A stretch of DNA of 64,000 bases from NCBI RefSeq assembly GCF_003268775.1, contig NZ_QLSU01000015.1:166386-230385 (forward strand), written 5' to 3'. The notes under the pieces were generated by a model. It was not told the DNA's origin. It was given only the letters and a program-made list of their open reading frames with translations, and made no database searches. The position numbers and the translations under genes were made by a program. This DNA is from Paraburkholderia unamae. GTDB lineage: Bacteria; Pseudomonadota; Gammaproteobacteria; Burkholderiales; Burkholderiaceae. Each line of letters starts with the position of its first letter. Positions within the stretch are counted from its first letter, which is position 1. Positions 18,101 to 27,106 of this stretch are shown here, in pieces.

Positions 18101-21100
18101 AATGGCGATGCCATATCCATAGCCCGTCGACGTCGCGGTACCGGTGAGCCCGATCGCGCCGGTTGATGTTGTGCGGATCGTGGCGTCGATCACGTCGACG
18201 CCGATCGCGTAGCCGCCCGTTGTCATACCGGGCGCCGTGGCGGTGCCGTTCAGCGTGATATTCCCTGATTGCGCCGCGAGCGTGGCGTCCCCGACCAGGA
18301 CACCATAGGCATTGCCATTCGTGGCGGTGCTCGAATTGCCGTTCGACGCCGTGCCGGTCAGTCCGATCGTTCCGCTGCCGGTCACGCTGAACGCGTCGGC
18401 GGCGCTGCCGCCCGCCGTGCCGCTGTAATCGCCGGCGACAACGACGCCGCCGTTGTCGGTGCCAGCCGCGAACTCCGCGTTGCCGGTCACGGAGATCGAA
18501 CCGCCGCCGGTCTGAATTCCGCTGTCGTACAGATACACGCCTGCCGAGTCGTCAGTGCGAATGCCACCGGTTGACGTGCCGTTCACTGTGACGTTGCCCA
18601 TACCCGTGCCGATGAACGAATACCCGATTGCGACGCCGACTCCGGCCGCGTTCGTACCGGTGATGCCGATCGCGCCGGCTTCCGTGGTGATGTACGAATC
18701 CTCGATATCGACCGCGCTTTTGCCTGTGTCGCCGATCGTGAACGTGCCGCCGTTGGTGTCGAGCGTGAGCCCATCGAGCCGGACGACGTAGTTGCCCGGC
18801 GTCGCGTTCGGCCCCACATTCGCGTCGAATACGACATTGACCGGGCCGCCGGTCGACGTGAAAGTGACCGTGCCGTCGGTCTCCACATAGATGTTGCCCG
18901 CAGCCTGTAACGAAAATGTCGAATTGCTGCCCGAGTCGTGCACGTCATAGCCCAAGCCAATATCGCCGTTGGCCGTTACGGTCAGGTTGCCTGCCGGTGT
19001 TAGCGAGACGTCACCCTTATAAGCGACTGCTCCGAACGTTCCCGAACCGGGATCAAAAATGGCCACCTGAGCCGGAGACAGTTCGACACCCGTCGCATCG
19101 GTCAACGTCACGTTGCCGGTGCTGTTCACGGAGAGCGTGGCCACGCTATTGTTCGCGTTGGTCAGCGTGAATGTACCTGCTCCGACCAAGGCGAGCGTCC
19201 CTGCGGTCACCGGCCCGCCCTGCGTGACCGTCCCCGCCGAGGCCAACCCCAGCGTTCCGCTCGTACCGACCGAAAGCCCGTATGGCAACTGGATTCCCTG
19301 GCTGCCGCTGGCATCGTTCTCGAGCGTCAGGTTCGTGGTGAACGTTGGGCGCGTCAGCACGCACGTATCACTATTGGCAGCACAGACGCCGTCCACGGTG
19401 ATGAGACCGGTCTGTGTCTTCGATCCCAGTATCACCGTGCCGACGTCCTGCGTGAGCGCCGCGAACGTAGCGGCGTCGATCGTCATGCCGGTGCCGGTGC
19501 CGAACAGCGTGATCAATGTGGCGTTCTGCGCGACGATCGCGAAGCTCGTTGGATCGACCGAGGCCGGCGCGATGACAAGCGTGCCGGCCGGCACCTGCAC
19601 AGTGAGTCCGCTTGCGACGAGGCTTTTCGCCGTGTTGTCGTTGGCCGCGCGAAGTATGAGCGAGCCACCTGTACCGGTCGAAATCGCCACTGAGCCTTCG
19701 GTCGAGAAGCCGCTCACCGCGTATCCAAGCACTACGCCGTAATCAGATGTGTCGGTCGAGCCGGCAATCGAGATGCTGCCCGGAGCGCTCACCGTGGCAT
19801 TGTTGATCACGACGCCGGCATCGTTTTGCGCGTTCGAGGTGCTGCCGCTCTGCTGCGGCGCGCCTCGCACCGCGCCGCGAATGTCGATTGCGCCACTGGT
19901 GGTGGTCTGAATCTTCGTAGCGTCGGTGATCAGCACACCCTCAGTACCCGAACCCGAGCCGCTGCCGTTGATACTGATCGGGCCGCTGTTCGACTGAACT
20001 GACGTCGCGCTGCCCGATGGGTTTCGCAGCACGATGCCTTGCACAGCCGCGCTCGCGGACGGTGTGCCAATACTCTGCCCGGACAGTGCGATCGCGCCGC
20101 TCGATGTACTGATTGTCGATCCGTCGATCACGGTGCCGATTCCGCCGCTGTACGTCGACGGCATGCTCCCGCTTACCGTGACGGTGCCGCCCACCGTGCT
20201 GATCGACGCGTCGTATATCTGCACGCCCTGCCCCAACGGGGCGTTACCTGCCACAGCGCCGTCGTTCCCTCCTGTCTCGCCGTTGGTTGGCGGCGAGCCA
20301 GGCCCAGTCTCGCTTTGCGTTGGCGGCGAGCCGGGCCCAGTCTCGCTTTGCGTTGGCGACGAGCCGGTCGATCCGGTGCCGCCAGTCGTTGACGGCGAGT
20401 CTGTCACCGGCGTTACGACTGGATATGAGCCGGACGCCAGTGCGTGTGTTTGTGCATCACTCCCGGTACTGCCGCTGCTCGCGACGGTGTTAACGGCGCC
20501 GGTCACGTTGACATTTCCGCTGGTCGCGCTCACTGAGCTACCTAAACCCAGTACAACGCCCGTGCTGGCGGCATTCGAGTAGACCGTGCCCGTGAGCGTC
20601 ACGTTGCCGGTTGTGCCAACCAGATTCGCGAACTGGAGCCAGATACCCGAACCGCCGTTGGTCGCCCCCGCGGCAGTCGAGCCGAGCGTGCCGGTTACGG
20701 TAATCGCGCCGCCCCCGCTATCGAGCGTCGCTGCGACGGCTTGAGTGACCGGATCTGTGTAGTAGCTGCTCAGGTACACGCCCGCCGAACCTACGCCACC
20801 GGTGCTGCCGCCGGTGCCGGTGAGCGAGAGCTTGCCGCGGCTCGTGGTGATCGAACTGGTGACCAGGGAGATGCCGTCGCCGGAGCTGGTGTCCGGCACA
20901 GTGCCCGTGAGGGTAGCGTTCCCGCCAGCCGTCGAAAGCAGCGAGCTGTTGATGGAAATTGCCGTCACGGCGTTGGCGTTCGCCGGCGAGTTGCCGGTGA
21001 GCGTCAGGTCGCCGCCCTGCGTATTGATCGTCGACGAGCCGATGCCGATCGGGCTCTGACCGTTCGTGCCGATCTGCACGCTGCCACCATTTGTCGTAAT

Positions 21101-22765
21101 GCTCGTATTCTGGAGTGTCACGACACTGCCCGGCGACGCCCCCCCGACATTCGCGTCGATCACCAGACCCAGCGCCCCCGACGTCGACGAGATGCTCGCC
21201 GCATAGCCAATCGTCACCGAGCCCGAAGCCTCCAGCGTGAATGTTGCGTTGCCGCCCGACGTTTTGGAGATCGCCGACTGGACGTTGATGTCACCGACAT
21301 CGCCATCCGCGTCAGTCCCGGTAGCAATCTTCACCGACGTGCCCAGATTGAGCGCCGCGTTGATGGTGCCGTTGGTGATCGTCGTACCCGCCGTGAGGGG
21401 GCCGTACTCGACCGAGCCGCCCGGCGTGCCAACGCTCTCACTCTGATCACCGCCTTGCTCGATATAGACAGAGAACGGATCAAGCAGCCACGTGCCGGCG
21501 TTGCCTTTCGGTGCGGAGGCGTTGATCGTCGAGCCGCTCACATCGAGCGCTTGCCCCGACGTCTCGATCAACCCGCCATCGGCGCCCTGCGGACCGCCTT
21601 GCGCGCTCAACGTGCCGTAGAGCCGCGCCGCCGTCGTCCCGTAAGCAACAATATGCCCACCGTTACCGTTCGTCAGCGCATCCGCATGAATCTGCGCCGT
21701 GGGATCCATCCACACCGCGTTCGCATTCCGGATCGACGGGTCTGCGCCAGCCGCCCCGCCTCCAAACCGTACAGCGCCACCACCCGCCGCCCCACTCGCA
21801 TTCACATTCGCCCCGGCGAGCAGCGCCACGTCATACCCCGTCACATCCACCTGCCCGCCTTTAAGCCCCGCGCCGCCCGAAGCATCGAGCGTGCCGGAAA
21901 CGAGCGTCACGCCATTGCTGCCGCCGTCCAGAATGATGTGTCCGTCACGCTCGGCAAGACTCTGCGCTCGCACAATGCCCTGCTGGTTGATGACCGTATC
22001 CGCGAGCGCCTGCGCCGTCTGCGCGCTCATCACCACCGTGCCGCCGTCCGCGGCCAGCGTGCCGGTGTTGCCCAGCAGCGCGTTCGCAGTCCCCGCGTTG
22101 ATCTTGATCGTCGTGAGCCCGTCACCGGCGAAGTCGAGTGTGATGTCGCCGCCCGCCCCCATCGCCACGGTGCCGAGCCTGGCCGCCACGGTGCCGCTGT
22201 TGGTCACCGTGCCGCCCAGCAGCGCGATGGTGCCGCCGTCGGCCGCCGTGATCGTGCCGGCGTTGGTCACGGCAGCCGGCGCTTTGCCGACGAAGTGGAA
22301 ATTACCCGCAAGGAAGTCCGCATTCGAAATGCCGAGCGTGGAAGCGACAAGCGAACCCACGTTGACCGATGATCCCGGCGAGAAGATCACGCCAGCCGGA
22401 TTCACGAGGAGAACCTTGCCATTCGCGCGCAGGCTGCCCGCGATCGTGCTCGGATCGTTGCCCATCACGCGGTTGAGCAGCGCCGCTTGAGCCGATGGCT
22501 GCGCGATGTTCACGGATTCGCCCGTGGCAATCGAAAACGTGTTCCAGTTGACGATGGCGTTTGGCGTGCTCTGCGTGATGTTCATCTGCGACGATGAGGG
22601 CGTGCTCACCGTCACGCCGCCCGCCACCACCTGCGCACCGGTCGGATTGGCGAACAGCAACGGCGCGTAAGCCGCCTCGAACAGCGCGGCCGCGACGCTC
22701 GCGATCGCCTTCACTTGCAGCGGCCGCACGGTGCACGCCGGCTGCGTTCTGCCACGCTTGTTCAT
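15101..22765 (-). CDS. TpsA filamentous haemagglutinin-type exoprotein
   Basis: A 2554-aa two-partner-secretion exoprotein. The start at 22765 (MNKRGRTQPACTVRPLQ) has GAGGGG about 7 bases upstream; it gives an extended signal region ending in a hydrophobic ASVAAALFEAAYAPLLFA. The TPS domain (about 40-260) has GVTVSTPSSSQMNITQST, the motif NWNTFSIATGESVNI and NPAGVIFSPGSSVNVGSL. The remainder is very long Gly/Thr/Ser-rich beta-helix repeat (many TVTGT, GNVTLTG). A fold of about 1000 residues is present twice; both copies contain a VCA/GLIT block and FDANVG or IDANVG. Near the C-terminus is an MBG-like domain (VTANGVTRVWGAPNPNFTYT) and a Cys-containing tail (TNIC, NSCM, HGCGDF). tpsB lies 88 bases upstream. 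Confidence 0.92.
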   Translation of the reverse strand: MNKRGRTQPACTVRPLQVKAIASVAAALFEAAYAPLLFANPTGAQVVAGGVTVSTPSSSQMNITQSTPNAIVNWNTFSIATGESVNIAQPSAQAALLNRVMGNDPSTIAGSLRANGKVLLVNPAGVIFSPGSSVNVGSLVASTLGISNADFLAGNFHFVGKAPAAVTNAGTITAADGGTIALLGGTVTNSGTVAARLGTVAMGAGGDITLDFAGDGLTTIKINAGTANALLGNTGTLAADGGTVVMSAQTAQALADTVINQQGIVRAQSLAERDGHIILDGGSNGVTLVSGTLDASGGAGLKGGQVDVTGYDVALLAGANVNASGAAGGGAVRFGGGAAGADPSIRNANAVWMDPTAQIHADALTNGNGGHIVAYGTTAARLYGTLSAQGGPQGADGGLIETSGQALDVSGSTINASAPKGNAGTWLLDPFSVYIEQGGDQSESVGTPGGSVEYGPLTAGTTITNGTINAALNLGTSVKIATGTDADGDVGDINVQSAISKTSGGNATFTLEASGSVTIGYAASISSTSGALGLVIDANVGGASPGSVVTLQNTSITTNGGSVQIGTNGQSPIGIGSSTINTQGGDLTLTGNSPANANAVTAISINSSLLSTAGGNATLTGTVPDTSSGDGISLVTSSITTSRGKLSLTGTGGSTGGVGSAGVYLSSYYTDPVTQAVAATLDSGGGAITVTGTLGSTAAGATNGGSGIWLQFANLVGTTGNVTLTGTVYSNAASTGVVLGLGSSVSATSGNVNVTGAVNTVASSGSTGSDAQTHALASGSYPVVTPVTDSPSTTGGTGSTGSSPTQSETGPGSPPTQSETGPGSPPTNGETGGNDGAVAGNAPLGQGVQIYDASISTVGGTVTVSGSMPSTYSGGIGTVIDGSTISTSSGAIALSGQSIGTPSASAAVQGIVLRNPSGSATSVQSNSGPISINGSGSGSGTEGVLITDATKIQTTTSGAIDIRGAVRGAPQQSGSTSNAQNDAGVVINNATVSAPGSISIAGSTDTSDYGVVLGYAVSGFSTEGSVAISTGTGGSLILRAANDNTAKSLVASGLTVQVPAGTLVIAPASVDPTSFAIVAQNATLITLFGTGTGMTIDAATFAALTQDVGTVILGSKTQTGLITVDGVCAANSDTCVLTRPTFTTNLTLENDASGSQGIQLPYGLSVGTSGTLGLASAGTVTQGGPVTAGTLALVGAGTFTLTNANNSVATLSVNSTGNVTLTDATGVELSPAQVAIFDPGSGTFGAVAYKGDVSLTPAGNLTVTANGDIGLGYDVHDSGSNSTFSLQAAGNIYVETDGTVTFTSTGGPVNVVFDANVGPNATPGNYVVRLDGLTLDTNGGTFTIGDTGKSAVDIEDSYITTEAGAIGITGTNAAGVGVAIGYSFIGTGMGNVTVNGTSTGGIRTDDSAGVYLYDSGIQTGGGSISVTGNAEFAAGTDNGGVVVAGDYSGTAGGSAADAFSVTGSGTIGLTGTASNGNSSTATNGNAYGVLVGDATLAAQSGNITLNGTATAPGMTTGGYAIGVDVIDATIRTTSTGAIGLTGTATSTGYGYGIAISGSALNTGGGDATMNGTLNVSAIGSGTVPAQNAYGFAIGTSSISTGGGNVSITGTASSAVSDPHVATGALLTGTTVDTTSGNVTVVGTGQSASGAVDYKNGTWIYDSKLTTTTGNVSITGNSNALGNGVLFSYSGVSSTGGSITFYGTSGIAGQGAPFSFSYGVYMVGAYPTGSVFAPGSASNPTLSTTGNGTIEITGTAAGNYARGVELDNGALTTANGAMTLNGTANVAKSGTGVRLSNMLLTANAGTVQATGTVNDAPGGTADGYGVWTVGSSILTDQGGVTLNGTTAGATSYAYGVYLDGGFAAGTTVQPTIQTGSGAISVTGNVPATQTGSVAVDLVGATVTSSGGAITLKGNTTGTPASGLSSDGVVLTSLVPGTVTTPTSVTTGSGTLTIDGSGFGTNAQGVLVAGGSTITSSNAGTIDIRGVATGPTNGGTQYDYGTLIYNGTISATAPNTTISIAGSTNTADAGLAFGAAPVPSTFTYASGPVKVNAGTNGTLALRAANDGTTSSFVNDGATITANDGTLALMPASVNPGTFNFTALDGTPITLFGTGAPGLSIDATAFSLFSGFSTFVLGSSTQTGLITVSGVCASSSSCTSLTKPSMNENLTLMNLGAGSQGIQLLYGISLGANTLTLASAGAVTDPGGIQAAGLLLDGPGNFTLNDPENNVGVLAMLNVGNVNFLNSTSFVIGPIVSHSFDAASNTAATIDATNSNLTGNLLAQAATGGIGLGGGAASAGGPTGGANTNLSAGGTIDLVMENGVFTDNGTGSVSANNGWRIWVSTWVGETRGNVQPNTLQPNFYGCSFGAGCVWGGTVPLTGDHFVYVARPTVTVTANGVTRVWGAPNPNFTYTTSGLINGDTAAGALSGTLSTSANSGSLPGQYAIDPSFLSGVGYIVIEQPGTLNVVVPQPTYAPDLPLAVSGLQSFFGPSEKTFVYENNLQGTNICVGSNQPLFTTAPPGENQDLLAVEWKRVRSQPNLNSCMLLNGQHGCGDF
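20286..20369 (-). repeat. 33-bp in-frame tandem repeat in tpsA
   Basis: Two near-identical 33-bp units (20286-20318 and 20319-20351, one mismatch) and about half of a third, coding for an 11-residue PTQSETGPGSP repeat. It lies in a Pro/Ser/Thr/Gly linker of the exoprotein between beta-helix segments. The high identity at DNA level suggests recent slippage, so copy number may vary between strains. Confidence 0.85.
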
Positions 22766-22853
22766 ACCGCACCCCTCGCGCCGGTTCGCGCCCGGCACCA
22801 TTGCGAAACGTGGTCCGCGCCTCGCGGCCGGACCGTGCATGACGCCAGCGGCG

Positions 22854-24572
22854 TCAGAACGTCTTCGTCAACTGCATGTAGAACGTGGGCAGCTTGTCGT
22901 TGCCGGTGGTGTCGGGCGACGTCGTGCGCCACGCCACCGTGCCCTGCCACGAAAATCCGTACGGCAGCGAAACATACGCACCGATGCCCGCGCCGCTCCT
23001 CGTGATGTTGTTCGGCCCCTGGTTAGGACGCGGATTCGCGTTGTACCAGCCCGTGCCGAAGTCGAAGAACGTGAAGGCCGTGATCTGCGGCGTGAACGCG
23101 TAGCGCAACTCCGCAGTGGCGACGAAGCCTTCGTCGACCAATCCTTCGGAGGGCGAATAGGCACGCACCGCATGCGGGCCGCCCAGCAGGAACCGCGACG
23201 AATTGTCGAGCGTCGTCGCCGCCCACTGTCCCGAGAAGCCGAAGAAGAGGCTCATCTTTTCGGTCACTGCGTTCAGGCGGTTCGCGAAGAATGTCGCACG
23301 CACCTCGTTGCCCGCCGTATTGCGCCCGTACTGCGACTGGTCGATCAGGTAGTTCGCTTCGTCCTTGAAATGCAGGCTGCCGATGAACAGCGCGACGTCC
23401 GCGCTGTTGAAGCCGCCGCCGAACAGCGTGTCGCGGCTCTCATAGGTGAGCCCGAGGCTGCCTTCCACCATCGAGCGCCGGTTGTGGTCGTCGACCACGC
23501 CGATGTTGTCCGAGAGGTCGCGATACTCGAAGTTGGCGCGGCCTAGCAGGTTCTGGTTGCGCGTGCGCAGGATCGGATGCGTGACGGTGAGATCGGCGAC
23601 GGTCGCGTCGCCGGTCGCGTCGAGCGATGAGTACTCCTTGCCGAGCGTGTAGTTCATGCGCGCCAGGGCTACGCCCACGCGCGTGCCGTAAGCGTTCACG
23701 GGCGCCTCGTAGCCAACGCGCCCGTAAGCGGTGTCGAGCCGCTCCGCACCGAGAATGCGCAAGTCGAGGTTGTCGCCAATGCCGAACGGCGAGTTCAGCC
23801 GCGCGAGCGCGCCGAGCCGCCAGGTGCCGCTCGTCGAGGCGCCGTAGTTGTCGAGGTCGGCGGCCATGGTCCAGCGCTTCGCCGGCGCGACGTTGATCGT
23901 GAGATCGACGGTGCCGGGCTCGTTGCCCGCCTCCACCGACGAGGTCACCGTAATGCCCGGCAAATCGGAAAGCAGCAGCATGGTGCGCTCGAGCACCTGC
24001 TCCTGCAACGGCGCGCCCACGGGAATCTGCTCCACGCGCTCGCGCAGGAGCGACTCCTTGATCGGCGTGCCGGCGGCCACGTCGAGCCGCACGTGACCGA
24101 CGCGCCCTTCGAGCACACTGAGCTGGACGTCGCCCGAGGTCACGTCCTGTTGCGGAATCACCACCTGTGCGAGCACGTAGCCGCGGTCGCGATAGACCTG
24201 GGTGATGCGTGCGGCAATGGCCTGCAAATCCGCGAAGCTCGTCGGCTGCCCGATCTTCTCGCGCACAGGGGCGAGCAGCTCGTCGGTGGGGATCGTGTCG
24301 TTGCCCTTGAGCGTGAGGGACTTGAGCACGAACGTCGGGCCGCCCGGCTGCGCGGTCTCGCCCGGAGCCTGTGGCACCGCGGGCAGTGCGTTCTGGCCCC
24401 CCAGCGGTTCCGGGCGCGTCTCGCGCGGCTGGGTCTGGTTCAGGATGGTGCCCGAGTTCGGCGGCAAGGCCTGGTTGAGTATGGCGCCCGCGTTCGGCGG
24501 CGGCGTCTGGCCCCAAGCCAGCGCGCTACTAGCCGACACGAAGGCGGCAATCGTTCGGAGTCCTGTTCTCAT
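22854..24572 (-). CDS. TpsB outer-membrane transporter (FhaC/ShlB family)
   Basis: A 572-aa outer-membrane beta-barrel that exports the TpsA partner. The N-terminus RTGLRTIAAFVSASSALAWG is a signal peptide. A short internal repeat (GAILNQ/GTILNQ) follows, then a POTRA domain from FVLKSLTLKGNDTIPTDELL (about 80) through the second POTRA region ending near VDLTINVAPAKRW. The 16-strand barrel then runs to the C-terminal aromatic LTKTF. The loop-6 signature is VRAYSPSEG near residue 467, a variant of the usual VRGY: Ala replaces the Gly. It starts one base after the CHAT gene stop and ends 88 bases before tpsA, so the three are probably one operon. Confidence 0.94.
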   Translation of the reverse strand: MRTGLRTIAAFVSASSALAWGQTPPPNAGAILNQALPPNSGTILNQTQPRETRPEPLGGQNALPAVPQAPGETAQPGGPTFVLKSLTLKGNDTIPTDELLAPVREKIGQPTSFADLQAIAARITQVYRDRGYVLAQVVIPQQDVTSGDVQLSVLEGRVGHVRLDVAAGTPIKESLLRERVEQIPVGAPLQEQVLERTMLLLSDLPGITVTSSVEAGNEPGTVDLTINVAPAKRWTMAADLDNYGASTSGTWRLGALARLNSPFGIGDNLDLRILGAERLDTAYGRVGYEAPVNAYGTRVGVALARMNYTLGKEYSSLDATGDATVADLTVTHPILRTRNQNLLGRANFEYRDLSDNIGVVDDHNRRSMVEGSLGLTYESRDTLFGGGFNSADVALFIGSLHFKDEANYLIDQSQYGRNTAGNEVRATFFANRLNAVTEKMSLFFGFSGQWAATTLDNSSRFLLGGPHAVRAYSPSEGLVDEGFVATAELRYAFTPQITAFTFFDFGTGWYNANPRPNQGPNNITRSGAGIGAYVSLPYGFSWQGTVAWRTTSPDTTGNDKLPTFYMQLTKTF

Positions 24573-24573
24573 G

Positions 24574-26910
24574 TTATATTCCGCGAGCGATGCTCAAACG
24601 CCAGCCACCCATCAGGTCGAATGGTGCCCAGAAGAACGGATGCGCAAAACGCGGCTCTTTCATCACGGCGAGCTGTGCGGCGCGCATCGCGTCAATGGCT
24701 TCTTTGCCTTGCGATAGTTGCGAATAGAAGGTGCGCATGGTGATCGCCGTAGACTCGTCGGCAACCGGCCACATCGAAACGATCAGGCTCGTCGCGCCCG
24801 CGTAAAAGAACGCCCGCGTGAAGCCGAGGATTTCATCGCCGCTCGCAATGCGCCCCAGCCCCGTCTCGCACGCGGAGAGCGTGACAAGCGAGACATTGTT
24901 GAGCTTGAGGTTGTAGACGTCGAGTGCGAGCAGCGAGTCAGGGCCGTCGGCCGGCTGGTTCGCCGGCGCGAGCAGGATGCGCGAATGGAGCGGGTCGATC
25001 GTGTCGGCTTCGGCGTGCGTGGCCACGTGCAGCACGCGGCCCGCCGGCGCGCTTTCGCGGAACTGCGCGCGCGTGGCCGCGCTTTGCAGGAACAGCGCTT
25101 TCGAGGCGAACAGCGGCGCGATGCCCTCCACCTCGGCCTGCGCACCCGGCAGCGCGAACTGTGGCGCGATTTGCGGGTTGCCGAACGCCACCAGGTTGCT
25201 CGCCACCTGCTGGCGCCGCGCCTCCAGTTGCAAGGCGATGCTCGCCGAAGGTTCGAGCGCGATGGCGTGCTGCTCGATCAGAAAGCCGTTCGGGCCGTGC
25301 AGCGCCTGGAACGGCAGATAATGCAGCGGGCCGTGCGGCACGATGACGAGTCGCTCGTCGGAACGCAGCGCGAGCGGTGCGATCAACAACTGGTAAAGCT
25401 TGTCGCCGTAGGTGATTGCGGCAGGCCGGCGGTGCACGATCGCATTGCGCACGTCGGTCACGGCAGAGTCGATATCGGCGCGCGCAAGCGGCAGCGTATG
25501 GCCCGAGAGGCCGTCCTTGCGGATCACCCACACCACGAGCGTCTTCGGCAGGCTGTGATACTCGACGATCGCCTCGTTCGGCTTTAATGCGTCGCGCACC
25601 GCCTGCAACGTAGGCACCATGCCATTCAACTGCTGGTTGTCCACGCCCGTTTCGACGCGGTTGCGCACGACGTCGAGCAGCGCGCGCGCACGGCTGCGCT
25701 CGGAGAGGTTCCAGGCGGCTTCGTAGTCGCCGGCATCGACAGTGAGCGCGATGGCTTCCTCGAAAACGCCTTGCGTATCGCCGAAAAGCCCTGTCTTGAA
25801 CTCGTCGCTGCGAAAGCGCGCGCGGATCTTTTCCGAGTCGTCCACGGCCTGCAAAAAGGCTTGCCGCGCGTGCTCTTTGTCGCCGAGCGCGAGATATGCG
25901 CGGCCAATGCCCTCGTGCACCCAGAGGTTGTCGTAGTTCGCGTCGCTCGTCGCGCCCCCGGCGAGCTGCGCCTGGTAGACCTTGAGCGCCTCGGCGGGCT
26001 TGCCTTCCGCGAGCAGCAACTTGCCTTCGATACGGCCATACGCGGGCGCAAGGTCTGCGCTGGGCGGCGGGCTCGCGGCCTCCAGCGTTTGCCGTGCGGC
26101 GGCCGTGTCGCCAATGGCGATCTGCGCGTTCGCGATCGACAGCTGCACGAAAGGCCGGTAGCGCGGCGAGGCGGTCAGCATTGCTTCGTCGTAGGCGGCG
26201 AGCGCGCCCGGTGCGTCGCCACGGCGCAGGGCCACGTCGCCGAGCACCTTGTTTGCGGGAGCGAAGACCTGTTCGGGCGCCTTGGGATGCGAGGCGAGCG
26301 CCTGCTGTGCGTACTTCTGCGCGTCGTCGAGGTCGCCGGCATAGCTGTACGCGATAGCGAGATCGCGCTTGGAGAGCGCGGCGAGGTCGGCGTTATCGGT
26401 ACGCTCGGCGACAACGAGCGCGCGCGCCGCCGCGTTGATGCTGTCACGGAAATCGCCGCGCTCGGCCGCCGCCACGGACATGCTGCAATATTCGTAAGCC
26501 GGCAGTTCGACGCGGTCGCGCGAAAGCAGCAGGCGGCCTTCGTCGGTGAGCGATTGCAGCGTTTCGGCATCGCGCTCGCGTTCGGCGGCTTCGCGAAAGC
26601 CCTGCGATTCTGGAGCGAGACCGGGCGCGGCGGTGCCAGCGTCGCTGGCAGTCCCGGCGGCCTGCGCCGTGGACGGCAAGAGCAACAAGCCAGGCGCGCT
26701 GGCCAGCGCGCAGCAGGCGCCAAGGCGCAGCACCCCGCGCCGGATGGATGACACCCCTCGCGCCGCGCGCGCGCAACGGGCGCTCGCGCGCAGCACGACC
26801 GTGTACCTACCCGCCACATCGAATTGAATTTTTTTCACTTCGGGCATCCTGCTGGACACTTGCGCGGGCGAGTCCGGTGCGATATCCGTACCGGGCCGTT
26901 TCAAAGACAT
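24574..26910 (-). CDS. TPR-CHAT caspase-like protein, exported
   Basis: A protein of up to 778 aa with a hydrophobic export signal (GACCALASAPGLLLLPSTAQA, about 65-85). TPR-type helices span about 110-380, and a C-terminal CHAT domain spans about 480-775. The catalytic dyad is visible as His in HVATHAEAD (about 630) and Cys in LSACETGLG (about 680), so the protease is predicted to be active. The start is uncertain: ATG 26910, ATG 26847, or a GTG nearer the signal peptide (inside the TVVLRAS segment) with GTAGG upstream. The last fits a normal signal peptide best. Its stop is one base from the tpsB start. CHAT proteins next to two-partner secretion genes are known; the substrate here is unknown. 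Confidence 0.88.
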   Translation of the reverse strand: MSLKRPGTDIAPDSPAQVSSRMPEVKKIQFDVAGRYTVVLRASARCARAARGVSSIRRGVLRLGACCALASAPGLLLLPSTAQAAGTASDAGTAAPGLAPESQGFREAAERERDAETLQSLTDEGRLLLSRDRVELPAYEYCSMSVAAAERGDFRDSINAAARALVVAERTDNADLAALSKRDLAIAYSYAGDLDDAQKYAQQALASHPKAPEQVFAPANKVLGDVALRRGDAPGALAAYDEAMLTASPRYRPFVQLSIANAQIAIGDTAAARQTLEAASPPPSADLAPAYGRIEGKLLLAEGKPAEALKVYQAQLAGGATSDANYDNLWVHEGIGRAYLALGDKEHARQAFLQAVDDSEKIRARFRSDEFKTGLFGDTQGVFEEAIALTVDAGDYEAAWNLSERSRARALLDVVRNRVETGVDNQQLNGMVPTLQAVRDALKPNEAIVEYHSLPKTLVVWVIRKDGLSGHTLPLARADIDSAVTDVRNAIVHRRPAAITYGDKLYQLLIAPLALRSDERLVIVPHGPLHYLPFQALHGPNGFLIEQHAIALEPSASIALQLEARRQQVASNLVAFGNPQIAPQFALPGAQAEVEGIAPLFASKALFLQSAATRAQFRESAPAGRVLHVATHAEADTIDPLHSRILLAPANQPADGPDSLLALDVYNLKLNNVSLVTLSACETGLGRIASGDEILGFTRAFFYAGATSLIVSMWPVADESTAITMRTFYSQLSQGKEAIDAMRAAQLAVMKEPRFAHPFFWAPFDLMGGWRLSIARGI

Positions 26911-27106
26911 AGACGAGCAAGCCCGCGAAATTTTGAAATCCCGATGGGTGCCCCCGACAAAATGCCTGTCCAGCTGCTACGCTTTCAAAAATCCACCGGT
27001 TCGTTCGTCTTGCAGACAAGGGTGCGCGCGCACGCGGGCGAGGCGCACGCCACGCTCTGCACACGGCGCGATGACGCGCAAGGCCATGCCCACGGAGCGA
27101 AGCCAG

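Noticed and set aside
20741..22372. Plus-strand frame antisense to the tpsA N-terminal half
   Set aside because: A shadow of the repeat-rich tpsA; repeats in it are those of tpsA read backwards.
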